Positions 8,906-17,185 of a stretch of DNA of 64,000 nucleotides are shown here, one piece after another. Each line of letters starts with the position of its first letter. Position 1 is the first letter of the stretch. The notes under the pieces were generated by a model. It saw only the letters and a list, made by a program, of their open reading frames with translations, was not told the origin of the DNA and did not search any database. The stretch is taken from NCBI RefSeq assembly GCF_000687935.1, contig NZ_JHZZ01000001.1:2626001-2690000 (forward strand), read 5' to 3'. This DNA comes from Polaribacter sp. Hel_I_88 (GTDB taxonomy: Bacteria; Bacteroidota; Bacteroidia; Flavobacteriales; Flavobacteriaceae). Position numbers and translations under genes: made by a program.

Positions 8906-10393
8906 ATGGGAATTGTATTAAAACAATCTTTTAAAAACACGTTATTTATTTACCTTGGCTTCGTCTTTGGAGGAATCAATACACTAGTTTTATATACGCG
9001 TTTTTTAGAAGATGAATACTATGGTTTGGTTACCTACTTGTTGGCAACTTCCAATATTCTAATGCCTTTAATTGCTTTAGGAATTCATCATACCATTGTA
9101 AAGTTTTTCTCAAGTTATTTTACAAAATCCGATAAAGATAAATTTTTATCATCCGTCTTATTTTTACCATTATTGGTAGCAATTCCTATGGGTTTTTTAG
9201 GGAATTTGTTTTACGAGCAAATTGGTAATTATTTATCAGAAGAAAACCCAATCATTAAAGAATATACCTTCGTTATTTATTTAGTGGCTTTTACATGTGC
9301 ATATTTTGAAGTTTTTCATGCTTGGGCAAAAGTGCATTTTCAAACAGTTTTTGGGAATGTTTTAAAAGAATTATACAACAGAGTTGCAGTAATGGTTTTG
9401 TTGTTTGCTGTTTATTTTGAGTGGATTACAAAAGCTGAATTTATTTATTATTTAACAGGTGCGTATTTTATAAGAATGCTTTTAATGATGTTTTACGCAT
9501 TTAAATTATACTTTCCGAAATTCACATTTTCAAGACCCGATAACTTTAATGAAGTATTGCGTTTTTCTCTCTATATAATTTTAGCAGGAAGTGCAGGTGC
9601 TATTATTTTAGATATCGATAAATTCATGATTCCAGGAAAAGAATCTCTAGAAAAAGCTGCTTATTATGCTGTTGCAGTTTTTATTGGTTCGTTTATTGAG
9701 GCACCAAGTAGAGCTATGTTAAATATTTTACAACCTTTAACATCTAAAACTCTGAATGAAGAAAATCATAAAGAAGTAGCATCACTTTATAAAAAAAGTT
9801 CTATAAATTTATTGTTGATAAGTGGGTTGTTTTTTGTGTTGATAAATGCCAATATCAATCAGTTATTCAATTTGTTACCAAAAGAATATGCAGGTGGAGC
9901 TTTGGTTGTTTTTATGATTTCGTTACTAAAAATGTACAATGGCTTTTTAGGGAATAATGGCGCCATTATCAACAATTCAAAATATTACAAAGTTACTTTA
10001 CCTTTTAGTTTAATCATGGCTTTTTCGGTCTATTTTTTGAATAAACTCTTTTACTATGAATTAAATATGGGAACTGATGGATTGGCTTTAGCAACGTTAA
10101 TTGTAATTTTTTGTGCAAATACAGGTAAAATATTTTTTGTAAAAAGAAAATTTTCGATGTTACCTTTTACTGATAAATCATTTTTAATGATTTTTATTAT
10201 CACAGCACTTTATTTGGTTTTTAATTTTTGGGATTTTCCAATTGAAAACATTTATCTATTTAAATTTCCAATTCATCCTATTATCAACATCATCTTAAAA
10301 AGTATATTAATTGCTTTTATTTATATATTTTTAGTGATAAAACTGAATATTTCTACAGAAATAACCAACATTGTAAAGCGTTTTTACAAGTAA
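8906..10393 (+). CDS. Polysaccharide flippase (Wzx-like, MOP superfamily)
   Basis: 495 residues with about 14 hydrophobic helices over the whole length and no large soluble domain. The N-terminus (KQSFKNTLFIYLGFVFGGINTLVLYTRFL) and the motif IDKFMIPGKESLEKAAYYAVA (about 235-255, an inner-face helix pair) are typical of oligosaccharide flippases in flavobacteria. It probably moves the lipid-linked oligosaccharide assembled by the upstream glycosyltransferases across the inner membrane. It is the last gene of the run. Its last 10 bases overlap the end of the opposing DUF6122 gene, leaving no room for a dedicated terminator between them. Confidence 0.85.
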   Translation: MGIVLKQSFKNTLFIYLGFVFGGINTLVLYTRFLEDEYYGLVTYLLATSNILMPLIALGIHHTIVKFFSSYFTKSDKDKFLSSVLFLPLLVAIPMGFLGNLFYEQIGNYLSEENPIIKEYTFVIYLVAFTCAYFEVFHAWAKVHFQTVFGNVLKELYNRVAVMVLLFAVYFEWITKAEFIYYLTGAYFIRMLLMMFYAFKLYFPKFTFSRPDNFNEVLRFSLYIILAGSAGAIILDIDKFMIPGKESLEKAAYYAVAVFIGSFIEAPSRAMLNILQPLTSKTLNEENHKEVASLYKKSSINLLLISGLFFVLINANINQLFNLLPKEYAGGALVVFMISLLKMYNGFLGNNGAIINNSKYYKVTLPFSLIMAFSVYFLNKLFYYELNMGTDGLALATLIVIFCANTGKIFFVKRKFSMLPFTDKSFLMIFIITALYLVFNFWDFPIENIYLFKFPIHPIINIILKSILIAFIYIFLVIKLNISTEITNIVKRFYK

Positions 10394-10689
10394 CAATCTA
10401 GCCAATCTGTTGCAATGTGAAAGAGCAATGCAAAGGCTAAAATTCTTATTTTCTTAAAAAATAACCCAACTATATAAACTCCAATAGCAATATAAGAGTG
10501 TAAAGGATGAAAGTTGATACTACATCTATTTTCTTCAAAAATTGGGTTTGCTAAAAGGTGATCTAAATCAATAAGCATCGAAGCTAAAAAGATAAGATAC
10601 ACAGTTTTCCATCGATCTTTAAAAAAGAAATACGCTATAAAAAACGGAACTATAAAATGGAACGAGTAGTGAATTATAAACTTAATCAT
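10384..10689 (-). CDS. DUF6122 family small membrane protein
   Basis: 101 residues with three or four hydrophobic segments. The conserved polar residues are spaced like metal-binding membrane hydrolases: HYSFHFIVPF near the start, MLIDLDHLLANP (38-49) and FHPLHSYIAIG (60-70), then FHIATDWLDC near the end. These H and D residues match DUF6122, which resembles the YdjM/LexA-regulated membrane-hydrolase style, but no reaction has been established. The 3' end overlaps the flippase gene on the other strand by 10 bases. A strong hairpin lies just upstream of its start. Confidence 0.75.
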   Translation of the reverse strand: MIKFIIHYSFHFIVPFFIAYFFFKDRWKTVYLIFLASMLIDLDHLLANPIFEENRCSINFHPLHSYIAIGVYIVGLFFKKIRILAFALLFHIATDWLDCYL

Positions 10690-10694
10690 AAAAT

Positions 10695-10724
10695 AAAAAG
10701 GCTTACTACAAAATAAGCCTTTTT
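10695..10724 (-). terminator. Rho-independent terminator (bidirectional shape)
   Basis: A perfect 11-bp stem is formed by 10695-10705 (AAAAAGGCTTA) and 10714-10724 with an 8-base loop. Runs of A on one side and T on the other make it suitable in both directions. It lies about 90 bases after the stop of the Crp-like gene on the minus strand and just before the DUF6122 start, so it most likely ends the Crp-like transcript. Confidence 0.8.
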
Positions 10725-10815
10725 AATTTGAATATAAATAGTTGGGGGAAATTAAATTCTATAATTCAAATTTAGTATATTAAAACGCTTTATCTGTTTA
10801 CATATGTTAAGAAAG

Positions 10816-11391
10816 TTACTTTGAGTAAATTTCTTTTCTAATTCTACTTAATTGAACAGGAGAAATATTTAAATAAGAAGCTATATGGTACTGAGTTATT
10901 AATTCTTCTATATTAGAAATTTCTTTTTTTAACTTCAAATATCGTTCTGTTGCATCCAAAACTGATAAATCATGAATCCTAGATTCCATAATTAAAAAAA
11001 TAGATTCAAGCATTCTGTTATATAATATGGCAATATGATGATCTTTTTTTACTTGTTTTTTAAATTCCTTAAAATTAATTTCATAAAGTAAACAATCTGT
11101 TAAACATTGATAGTTAAGTTTGCAAGTTTCTTCAGTAATTAATGAACTTAAACAGCCTGTTGCTCTATTATCTGTAAAAATAGTTCTAATGTACTGTTTC
11201 CCTTTTTCATCTTGATAATAAGATCTTACAACACCCGTTTTTATGATATAGAAGCTGTTGGAAATTTGTCCAATTTTGCTTATAATTTCACCTTTTTTAA
11301 GGGAAACTTCTTTAGCTAAATCTACTAATTGTTGCACACTCGTTTTTGGAATTTCTCCAAAACTTTCGGTAAAATTTTTTAAAAATTCCAT
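10816..11391 (-). CDS. Crp/Fnr family transcription regulator
   Basis: 191 residues. Residues about 15-110 form a cyclic-nucleotide-binding-type beta roll with LKKGEIISKIGQISNSFYIIKTGVVRSYY, and the C-terminal quarter holds a helix-turn-helix (HIASYLNISPVQLSRIRKEI, about 168-187). This matches small Crp-like regulators of Bacteroidota, which often do not bind cAMP. The arginine of the classical cAMP motif (RxxT/S) is not apparent. It is flanked by WbqC (52 bases upstream) and the terminator at 10695-10724, so it has its own unit or reads through from WbqC. Its targets cannot be inferred. Confidence 0.85.
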   Translation of the reverse strand: MEFLKNFTESFGEIPKTSVQQLVDLAKEVSLKKGEIISKIGQISNSFYIIKTGVVRSYYQDEKGKQYIRTIFTDNRATGCLSSLITEETCKLNYQCLTDCLLYEINFKEFKKQVKKDHHIAILYNRMLESIFLIMESRIHDLSVLDATERYLKLKKEISNIEELITQYHIASYLNISPVQLSRIRKEIYSK

Positions 11392-11443
11392 ATTTTCCTG
11401 CTTTTTGAATAAAGATAGGAAAAATTATATGCTATTCAAAAAA

Positions 11444-12040
11444 TTATAAATAACTAATTGCATTGGGTCCTTCCATAAAAAGTAAATCTAAAATAGAAAG
11501 ATTTGGTAAAAATCCATGTTTATCATCAAACATTTGAATGTATGTATCTACCACTTTTTGAGGCTGTTGCTTTCTGTTTGCTAAAAATCTGAAATCTTTT
11601 TCAGTAGTTTCAACCTCATAATTTTCTGTAGTTGTAAAGTTAGAATCCAGTTGTAGTGCATCAGTTATAAATAAAAAAGTATCAATATTTAAATCCTGCA
11701 AATATTTATATTTTTTATGAAAAATAGGTGCAATATCCTCTTCTAAAAAATCAAAAAAAGGCGATGTTCTATAAGCAATTTGTAACGATTTAAAATGTTG
11801 GTCTTGCCAAGGAAAATCGTTTTCAACTAAAGTATCTTTTGTTTTTTTTCTGCTATCTTTAGTTTGATGTTTTACAGGAATACTCAACAACTGTTTGCCA
11901 TTAGAATTATAGATATAACAACGATTTCTATAGCTTTGTTTCTGGAAATTATCCTCCAATTCAAAAACAATTTCATCGGCTTTTACAATCTCTGAATATT
12001 GAGAAATAGGAGAGAAGTATGTTGGTATAAATATTGACAT
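11444..12040 (-). CDS. WbqC family protein
   Basis: 198 residues with the typical start FIPTYFSPISQYSEIVKADEIVFELEDNF, then FQKQSYRNRCYI and LLSIPVKHQ (about 35-58). The segment ALQLDSNFTTTENYE and the end DLLFMEGPNAISYL are also characteristic. The WbqC family is found in O-antigen loci and is linked to sugar biosynthesis, but no enzymatic role is firmly set. It lies at the 3' end of the parAB-dapB-lepB run, 167 bases after lepB, an order often seen in flavobacteria. The last residues are close to the Crp-like gene, which may be cotranscribed. Confidence 0.88.
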   Translation of the reverse strand: MSIFIPTYFSPISQYSEIVKADEIVFELEDNFQKQSYRNRCYIYNSNGKQLLSIPVKHQTKDSRKKTKDTLVENDFPWQDQHFKSLQIAYRTSPFFDFLEEDIAPIFHKKYKYLQDLNIDTFLFITDALQLDSNFTTTENYEVETTEKDFRFLANRKQQPQKVVDTYIQMFDDKHGFLPNLSILDLLFMEGPNAISYL

Positions 12041-12207
12041 TGGCCCCTTTTAATTCCCCAAAGGGGAAATTTTAGCAAGTTTGTGAAAAGTTTGTAATAA
12101 ATTTTCATCAAAAGAAATAAATTTATTTTGATTAAAACTCTTTTCGTACTTTGCGTTAAACCCTTGCATCTTTGCGTTTATTTTACTGCTTATTGCCAAA
12201 TGAAAAC

Positions 12208-13908
12208 TTACTTCTTAGCTTTCTTTTTCCCTTTATAAAAACTCCAACCAATATACAATCCAATTAATGCAAAAACAACATATCTGTAAGAAACAGGTTC
12301 TCCATCTCCATGAACAGTAGTAAACATCCTATTCCAACGAATTGATTTTAATTTTTCGCCAAAACTTGCAGCATCAGCATCCCAACTAAACCAAATCATT
12401 ACAGGTTTTCCTAAAACGTGATCAAAAGGAACATAACCCCAATAACGTCCATCTAAAGAATTGTGTCTGTTATCTCCTACTAAATAAAAGTAATCTTGAT
12501 TAAAAGTATAAGAATCTGCTTTTTCTCCATTGATAAAAATATCATCTCCATTTACAACCAAATCATTATTTTCATAATTTTTGATGATTTGCTCATAATA
12601 AGGCAGTGAGTTTTTATCTAATTTTACAGTAGTTCCAGCTTTAGGAATGTATAGTGGTCCAAAATTATCTTGACTCCATTGATTACTTTCTATATGTGGA
12701 AAAATTGCATTATCAGGACCATGATTTACTTTTTTAACAGAAACAGCCAAAGAGTAATTTTTAAGCTTTTCAGCTTCTTCTTCTGTCATGTTAATATTGA
12801 TTTTATTCTCAACATTTAACATTTTAAATTTTTGAGCAAACTCAGGATTTATACCTCCAGCAACTTCTGTATATAAAGAATCTTCGCCAATTTTAGACAA
12901 GCTTCCATTTAGTTTTATAGCTTCTTGAACACGATTGTCATTCCAATATTCAGTTAAAATTTTATAAACACCAGTTCTGCCTTTGTCAATTAAAAACTTA
13001 GGATATGTATTTGCAGAAATAGGTTGCTTGCTTTCATACGTATAATAAAACTGCAATTTAGCTCTGTAAGGTAAATCGTTCTTTTTTCCATTGATGTAAA
13101 AATAACCATCTCTCATTTCAATAGAATCGCCAGCAATTCCAACAGCACGTTTTACGTAATTTGTTTTCTTATCAACAGGTTTGTAAGTGAATTTTCCAGA
13201 AACATCACCCCACATTGTAGCCAAAGAATCTGCAGGCCAATTGAAACAAACAATATCATTATTTTTTATTTCTTGAAAACCTGGCAATCTTGTATAAGGT
13301 AATTGTGGTCTTTTTAAATAGGATGCAGTTCCTGTAAAAGGCAAAGAATCATGCACCATTGGTGCAGCAATTACTGTTGATGGAACTCTTGCTCCATAAT
13401 GAAACTTGCTTACAAATAAATAATCTCCAATCAACAGAGACTTCTCTAAAGAAGAAGATGGAATTGTAAATGGCTGCATAAAATACGTATGCACTAAAGT
13501 TGCAGCAATAATTGCAAAAGTTATGGAACTAATCCATTCTCCTAATTCAGAACGTGGCTTTAAGCTTCTATCTGCATTGAATTCTGAGTCTGTTGCATAA
13601 TTGATATAAAAAATATACAAACCTAAAGTTATAATAACTAAAAAGGAATCTAATTTTTTATAAAAACCGAAAGTTCTAATGGTTTCTATCCAAATAACTG
13701 GGAACATCAACAAATTTACAACAGGAATAAACAATAAAATAATCCACCATTTTGGACGATTTATGATTTGCATTAAAATAATTCCGTTATAAATTGGTAC
13801 AGCAGCTTCCCAAGCTTTTCTGCCTGCTTTAACATACAATTTCCAAGTTCCTAAAAAATGGATAACTTGAATTACAAGAAAGAAGATTAGCCATTGTGTA
13901 TACGTCAT
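12208..13908 (-). CDS. lepB: Signal peptidase I, large flavobacterial form
   Basis: 566 residues, far longer than the 300-residue family norm. The N-terminus has about four membrane helices up to residue 105. The S26 catalytic parts follow: PSSSLEKS with the nucleophile S153, the general base K253 in YVKRAVGIAGDSIE, and the C-terminal GDNRHNSLDGRYWG box. A long insertion of about 200 residues between the K253 region and that last box is the reason for the size. A final helix lies near residue 550, before GKKKAKK. It cleaves signal peptides on the periplasmic side. It follows dapB, and a 74-base inverted repeat (13922-13995) lies in the 132-base gap. Confidence 0.93.
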   Translation of the reverse strand: MTYTQWLIFFLVIQVIHFLGTWKLYVKAGRKAWEAAVPIYNGIILMQIINRPKWWIILLFIPVVNLLMFPVIWIETIRTFGFYKKLDSFLVIITLGLYIFYINYATDSEFNADRSLKPRSELGEWISSITFAIIAATLVHTYFMQPFTIPSSSLEKSLLIGDYLFVSKFHYGARVPSTVIAAPMVHDSLPFTGTASYLKRPQLPYTRLPGFQEIKNNDIVCFNWPADSLATMWGDVSGKFTYKPVDKKTNYVKRAVGIAGDSIEMRDGYFYINGKKNDLPYRAKLQFYYTYESKQPISANTYPKFLIDKGRTGVYKILTEYWNDNRVQEAIKLNGSLSKIGEDSLYTEVAGGINPEFAQKFKMLNVENKININMTEEEAEKLKNYSLAVSVKKVNHGPDNAIFPHIESNQWSQDNFGPLYIPKAGTTVKLDKNSLPYYEQIIKNYENNDLVVNGDDIFINGEKADSYTFNQDYFYLVGDNRHNSLDGRYWGYVPFDHVLGKPVMIWFSWDADAASFGEKLKSIRWNRMFTTVHGDGEPVSYRYVVFALIGLYIGWSFYKGKKKAKK

Positions 13909-13921
13909 AATATATTTTTTA

Positions 13922-13995
13922 TGTCTGTTCGAGCGCAGTCGAGAACTTTTAATTTGTGGTTAAAAATAAACCTCTCGACTGCGCTCGAGGAGACA
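13922..13995. repeat. Inverted repeat with GAGCGCAGTCGAG core
   Basis: Two 25-base arms (13922-13946 and 13971-13995) are largely complementary, with a 24-base AT-rich loop between them. Each arm contains the core CGAGCGCAGTCGAG or its complement. It sits between dapB and lepB, both on the minus strand, so it would fold in that transcript. The same 18-base core TTCGAGCGCAGTCGAGAA occurs once more at 39545-39562 inside a gene. This is a dispersed short repeat, not a classical terminator, as no T-run follows. Confidence 0.75.
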
Positions 13996-14040
13996 AATTA
14001 TAATTCAATTAGTATTTTTTTAAATATATTGTTACAGTTT

Positions 14041-14742
14041 TTAACCGATGTTTAACACATCTTTCATGGTAAAAACACCTGTTTTATCTAAAATCCATTC
14101 TGCAGCAATTACAGCACCTAAAGCAAAACCTTTTCTGTTATGGGCTGTGTGTTTTATCTCTATAGTATCCACTTCAGAATTGTACCAAACAGAATGCGTT
14201 CCAGGAACATCAGGAATTCTTTTGGCAACAATTGGTATGTTTTCTTCGGATGAAATTGCACCTAATTCCCATGCCGTTTTTGATGAGTTTTCAATAACAC
14301 CTTCAGCTAATGTAATTGCTGTGCCACTTGGAGCATCTAGCTTTTTTGTATGATGAATTTCTTCCATAGAAATATTATAATCCTCTAAAGTAGCCATCAT
14401 TTTCGCTAATTGTTTGTTTAGTTCAAAAAAGATATTTACACCAACACTATAGTTAGATGCATAAATAAAAGCCCCTTTTTTTTCTTCGCAAAGTGCAACT
14501 GCATCTTTGTAATTATCTAACCAACCAGTGGTTCCAGAAATTACAGGAACATTATGGTTAATACAATTAGAAATGTTTTTAAAAGCAGCATCAGGAATGC
14601 TAAAATCGATAGCGACATCTGCTATAGAAATATCAATAGTGTCATCAACATCTTTTCTAATTACTATTTCATGACCTCTAGAAATGGCAATTTTTTCAAT
14701 TTCTTTGCCCATTCTTCCATAGCCTAATAATGCAATTTTCAT
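14041..14742 (-). CDS. dapB: 4-hydroxy-tetrahydrodipicolinate reductase
   Basis: 233 residues, shorter than the 270-residue E. coli enzyme but usual for Bacteroidota. It reduces the dihydrodipicolinate-pathway intermediate with NAD(P)H, in lysine and meso-diaminopimelate synthesis for peptidoglycan. The Rossmann loop GYGRMGKEI is at 7-15, GTTG at 70-73 and the catalytic EIHHTKKLDAPSGTA at 128-142, with H130/H131 and K134. The ATG start abuts the stop of the DUF5683 gene (TAAATG), so translation is coupled. Its position between chromosome segregation genes and signal peptidase groups envelope growth functions. Confidence 0.95.
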   Translation of the reverse strand: MKIALLGYGRMGKEIEKIAISRGHEIVIRKDVDDTIDISIADVAIDFSIPDAAFKNISNCINHNVPVISGTTGWLDNYKDAVALCEEKKGAFIYASNYSVGVNIFFELNKQLAKMMATLEDYNISMEEIHHTKKLDAPSGTAITLAEGVIENSSKTAWELGAISSEENIPIVAKRIPDVPGTHSVWYNSEVDTIEIKHTAHNRKGFALGAVIAAEWILDKTGVFTMKDVLNIG

Positions 14743-15342
14743 TTAAAAAGTATATTTTAAGGTTAATCCAACTTTTGGCGCTTCAAATAGAATAGGATCT
14801 GCAATAAAAGTAGGTTTTAAAGATAAATTATCATCTGTATTAAATTGTAATAAATGTGCATTTACACTTGCTTCAACAATCTGTAAAACGTAAATTATAA
14901 TTCCGGATAATAAGGACATATCTCTGTTTTCTCTTAATTGCTCTTGGGCAGTTTCTAAAGTAGTCGTAGAAACATTAGAAACACCGTTTATTGTAAACTC
15001 ATCTTCTAACCCAGCTTTTCTTAATCTGTAGGCTGTTCTGTACCTTTTGTATTCTGAATTATTTGTTTGATAATAATATACAGGTACTGCTAAAGCTCCC
15101 CAAACTATGGGAGCTTTCCAATATTTTTTATTGTAAATCTGTCCCATTCCTGGGAAAATTGCAGAATAAAAAGCTGCTTTTGAAGGTGCCAAAGCATCAT
15201 AAACTCCTTGTGGGTTTTTTATGTTGTCATCAATTTTTAAATCTTCAACTTTTACAAATTTTGGAATAGAATCTTGTTGCGCTAAAAAATTTGCAGAAAA
15301 AAATCCGATATAAAAAACAAGTATGACTTTTTTAAACAACAC
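14743..15342 (-). CDS. DUF5683 domain membrane protein
   Basis: 199 residues starting at a GTG immediately after the parB stop (TAAGTG). A signal peptide covers residues 1-22 (FYIGFFSANFLAQ). The conserved stretch APSKAAFYSAIFPGMGQIYNKKYWKAPIVWG (about 52-82) marks DUF5683, a family of Bacteroidota membrane proteins with no known role. A second hydrophobic stretch lies near residue 145. The mature domain ends with VGLTLKYTF, a C-terminal phenylalanine as seen in outer-membrane proteins. It is coupled on both sides, to parB and dapB. Confidence 0.85.
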   Translation of the reverse strand: MLFKKVILVFYIGFFSANFLAQQDSIPKFVKVEDLKIDDNIKNPQGVYDALAPSKAAFYSAIFPGMGQIYNKKYWKAPIVWGALAVPVYYYQTNNSEYKRYRTAYRLRKAGLEDEFTINGVSNVSTTTLETAQEQLRENRDMSLLSGIIIYVLQIVEASVNAHLLQFNTDDNLSLKPTFIADPILFEAPKVGLTLKYTF

Positions 15343-16230
15343 TTATTTTAGTAAGTTTTTAATACGATTAAAATCTTCTTCTGAATGAAAAGGAATTGAA
15401 ATTTTTCCTTTCCCATTTTTAGCAATACTAATATCAATTTTATGACCAAAAAATTCGCCAATTTCTTTTTGACTTTCTTTTATAAAAGCAGGAATTGCTT
15501 TCTTTTTTGGTTTTGCAATAGCACCCGATTTTAAGTTTTTAACCAAATCTTCTGTTTGTCTAACAGATAATTTATCACGTAAAATTTTCTCGTAAATGGC
15601 TAGTTGATCTTCCGTATTTTCAACATTGATCATAGCACGTCCATGCCCCATTGAAATAAAACCATCTCTCATGCCTGTTTGTAAAATTGGATCTAATTTT
15701 AGCAATCGTAAATAATTGGTTACTGTTGATCGTTTTTTACCAACTCTGGTACTCAATTCTTCTTGAGTTAACTGAATTTCATCAATTAAACGCTGGTACG
15801 AAAGTGCCACTTCAATTGGGTCTAAGTTTTTACGTTGTATGTTTTCAACCAAGGCCATTTCTAGCATTTCTTGGTCGTTTGCTAATCTTATATACGCAGG
15901 TACAGTTTTGTTTCCTATTAATTTTGATGCTCTAAAACGTCGTTCACCAGAAACTAATTGAAATTTGTTGCCTTCTAATTTTCTTACAGTTATTGGCTGA
16001 ATTACCCCTAATTCTCTAATAGAACTTGCCAATTCACGCAAAGCTTCTTCATCAAAATAAGTTCTTGGTTGATATGGATTTACATCAATTAAATCTAATT
16101 CCAACTCAATTATATTACCTACAACTTTGTCTGCATTTTTGTCTTGTGCAGAGTTTATGTTAGGTGTATCTTGTTGTAACAAAGCAGATAATCCTCTTCC
16201 TAAAGCTTGTTTCTTGGTTGCTTTTGCCAT
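15343..16230 (-). CDS. parB: Chromosome partition protein ParB
   Basis: 295 residues. The ParB/Spo0J N-terminal CTP-binding domain has IDVNPYQPRTYFDEEALRELA and the signature GERRFRA (95-101). A helix-turn-helix for parS binding follows (LTQEELSTRVGKKRSTVTNYLRLL, about 153-176), and a C-terminal dimer segment ends the protein. The N-terminal leader is Lys-rich with GRGLSALL. It loads on parS near the replication origin and works with ParA in chromosome segregation. I found no good parS match by eye in this window. The ATG is 2 bases after the parA stop. Confidence 0.95.
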   Translation of the reverse strand: MAKATKKQALGRGLSALLQQDTPNINSAQDKNADKVVGNIIELELDLIDVNPYQPRTYFDEEALRELASSIRELGVIQPITVRKLEGNKFQLVSGERRFRASKLIGNKTVPAYIRLANDQEMLEMALVENIQRKNLDPIEVALSYQRLIDEIQLTQEELSTRVGKKRSTVTNYLRLLKLDPILQTGMRDGFISMGHGRAMINVENTEDQLAIYEKILRDKLSVRQTEDLVKNLKSGAIAKPKKKAIPAFIKESQKEIGEFFGHKIDISIAKNGKGKISIPFHSEEDFNRIKNLLK

Positions 16231-16232
16231 TT

Positions 16233-16997
16233 TTATGAATTCTTTTTTAATAATTCTTGGGCCAAATTTAAGTAATTTACAGCACCTTTACTTGTAGCAT
16301 CATAAGCAATAATACTTTCTCCATAACTTGGTGCTTCTCCCAAACGCGTATTTCTTCTAATAATTGTATCAAAAACCATACTAGAAAAATGTTTTCTAAC
16401 TTCATCTACAACTTGGTTCGATAAGCGTAAACGAGAATCGAACATGGTTAACAATAAACCTTCGATATTTAATTCTGAATTATGAATGTTTTGAATACTT
16501 TTAATCGTATTTAATAATTTCCCTAAACCTTCTAATGCAAAATATTCACATTGAATTGGAATAATTACAGAGTCTGCAGCCACTAAAGAATTTAAGGTGA
16601 TTAAACCTAAAGAAGGTGCACAATCAATTAAAATATAATCGTATTCATCTTTAATTTTGTCTAACGCTTTTTTGAGCATGTACTCTCGGTTCTCTTTGTC
16701 TACCAATTCAATTTCTATGGCAACCAAATCAATATGAGCAGGAATCATATCTACGTTTGGTGAAGTCGTTTTTACAATTGCTTTTTTAGCAGAAACAGAA
16801 TGTTCCAAAACTTGATACGTTCCATATTCAAGAGCATCTACATCAACTCCTAAACCAGAGGATGCATTTGCTTGTGGATCTGCATCTATCAACAAAACTT
16901 TTTTCTCTAAAACACCCAAAGAAGCAGCTAAACTTATACTTGTAGTTGTTTTACCAACACCTCCTTTTTGATTTGCTATTGCAATTATTTTTCCCAT
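16233..16997 (-). CDS. parA: Chromosome partition ATPase ParA (Soj)
   Basis: 254 residues, the usual size of chromosomal ParA. The deviant Walker A KGGVGKTT is at residues 11-18, the signature DADPQANASSGLG near 39, and the Walker B-like DYILIDCAPSLGLITLNSL near 120. It forms DNA-bound ATP dimers that move ParB-parS complexes. It is first in the run parA-parB-DUF5683-dapB-lepB-wbqC. A -7-like TACTCTTTG lies upstream on the minus strand but has one extra spacer base, so the promoter is uncertain. The short distance to parB suggests coupled translation. Confidence 0.96.
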   Translation of the reverse strand: MGKIIAIANQKGGVGKTTTSISLAASLGVLEKKVLLIDADPQANASSGLGVDVDALEYGTYQVLEHSVSAKKAIVKTTSPNVDMIPAHIDLVAIEIELVDKENREYMLKKALDKIKDEYDYILIDCAPSLGLITLNSLVAADSVIIPIQCEYFALEGLGKLLNTIKSIQNIHNSELNIEGLLLTMFDSRLRLSNQVVDEVRKHFSSMVFDTIIRRNTRLGEAPSYGESIIAYDATSKGAVNYLNLAQELLKKNS

Positions 16998-17185
16998 TAA
17001 AACTTTCTGTTTTCAAAGAGTAAAATTACGATTTATTCTCTTTTATTAAAGTGAAAGATGTTAACAAAAATACAAACTTTTAAATTACTCTATATCAGTT
17101 GTATATGTTTTAATAATGAAAGTTTTTAAACAATTACAGTATTTTTTAATTAAAACACCTTTTACCAGTTTTTAAGTGGTGAATT

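Noticed and set aside
12053-12068. Short hairpin TTCCCC-AAA-GGGGAA upstream of wbqC
   Set aside because: Only six base pairs and no T-run on the minus strand; too little to call a terminator, though such C/G blocks recur in flavobacteria.
12121-12190. CTTTGCGTT words repeated upstream of wbqC
   Set aside because: Two short copies of a word common in flavobacterial spacers; no clear unit or fold.
14048-14353. 101-codon plus-strand frame over dapB
   Set aside because: Reverse shadow of dapB, with no start signal or family match.
16998-17185. Gap upstream of parA examined for a parS site or origin
   Set aside because: No 16-base palindrome like the known parS consensus and no DnaA-box cluster was seen.
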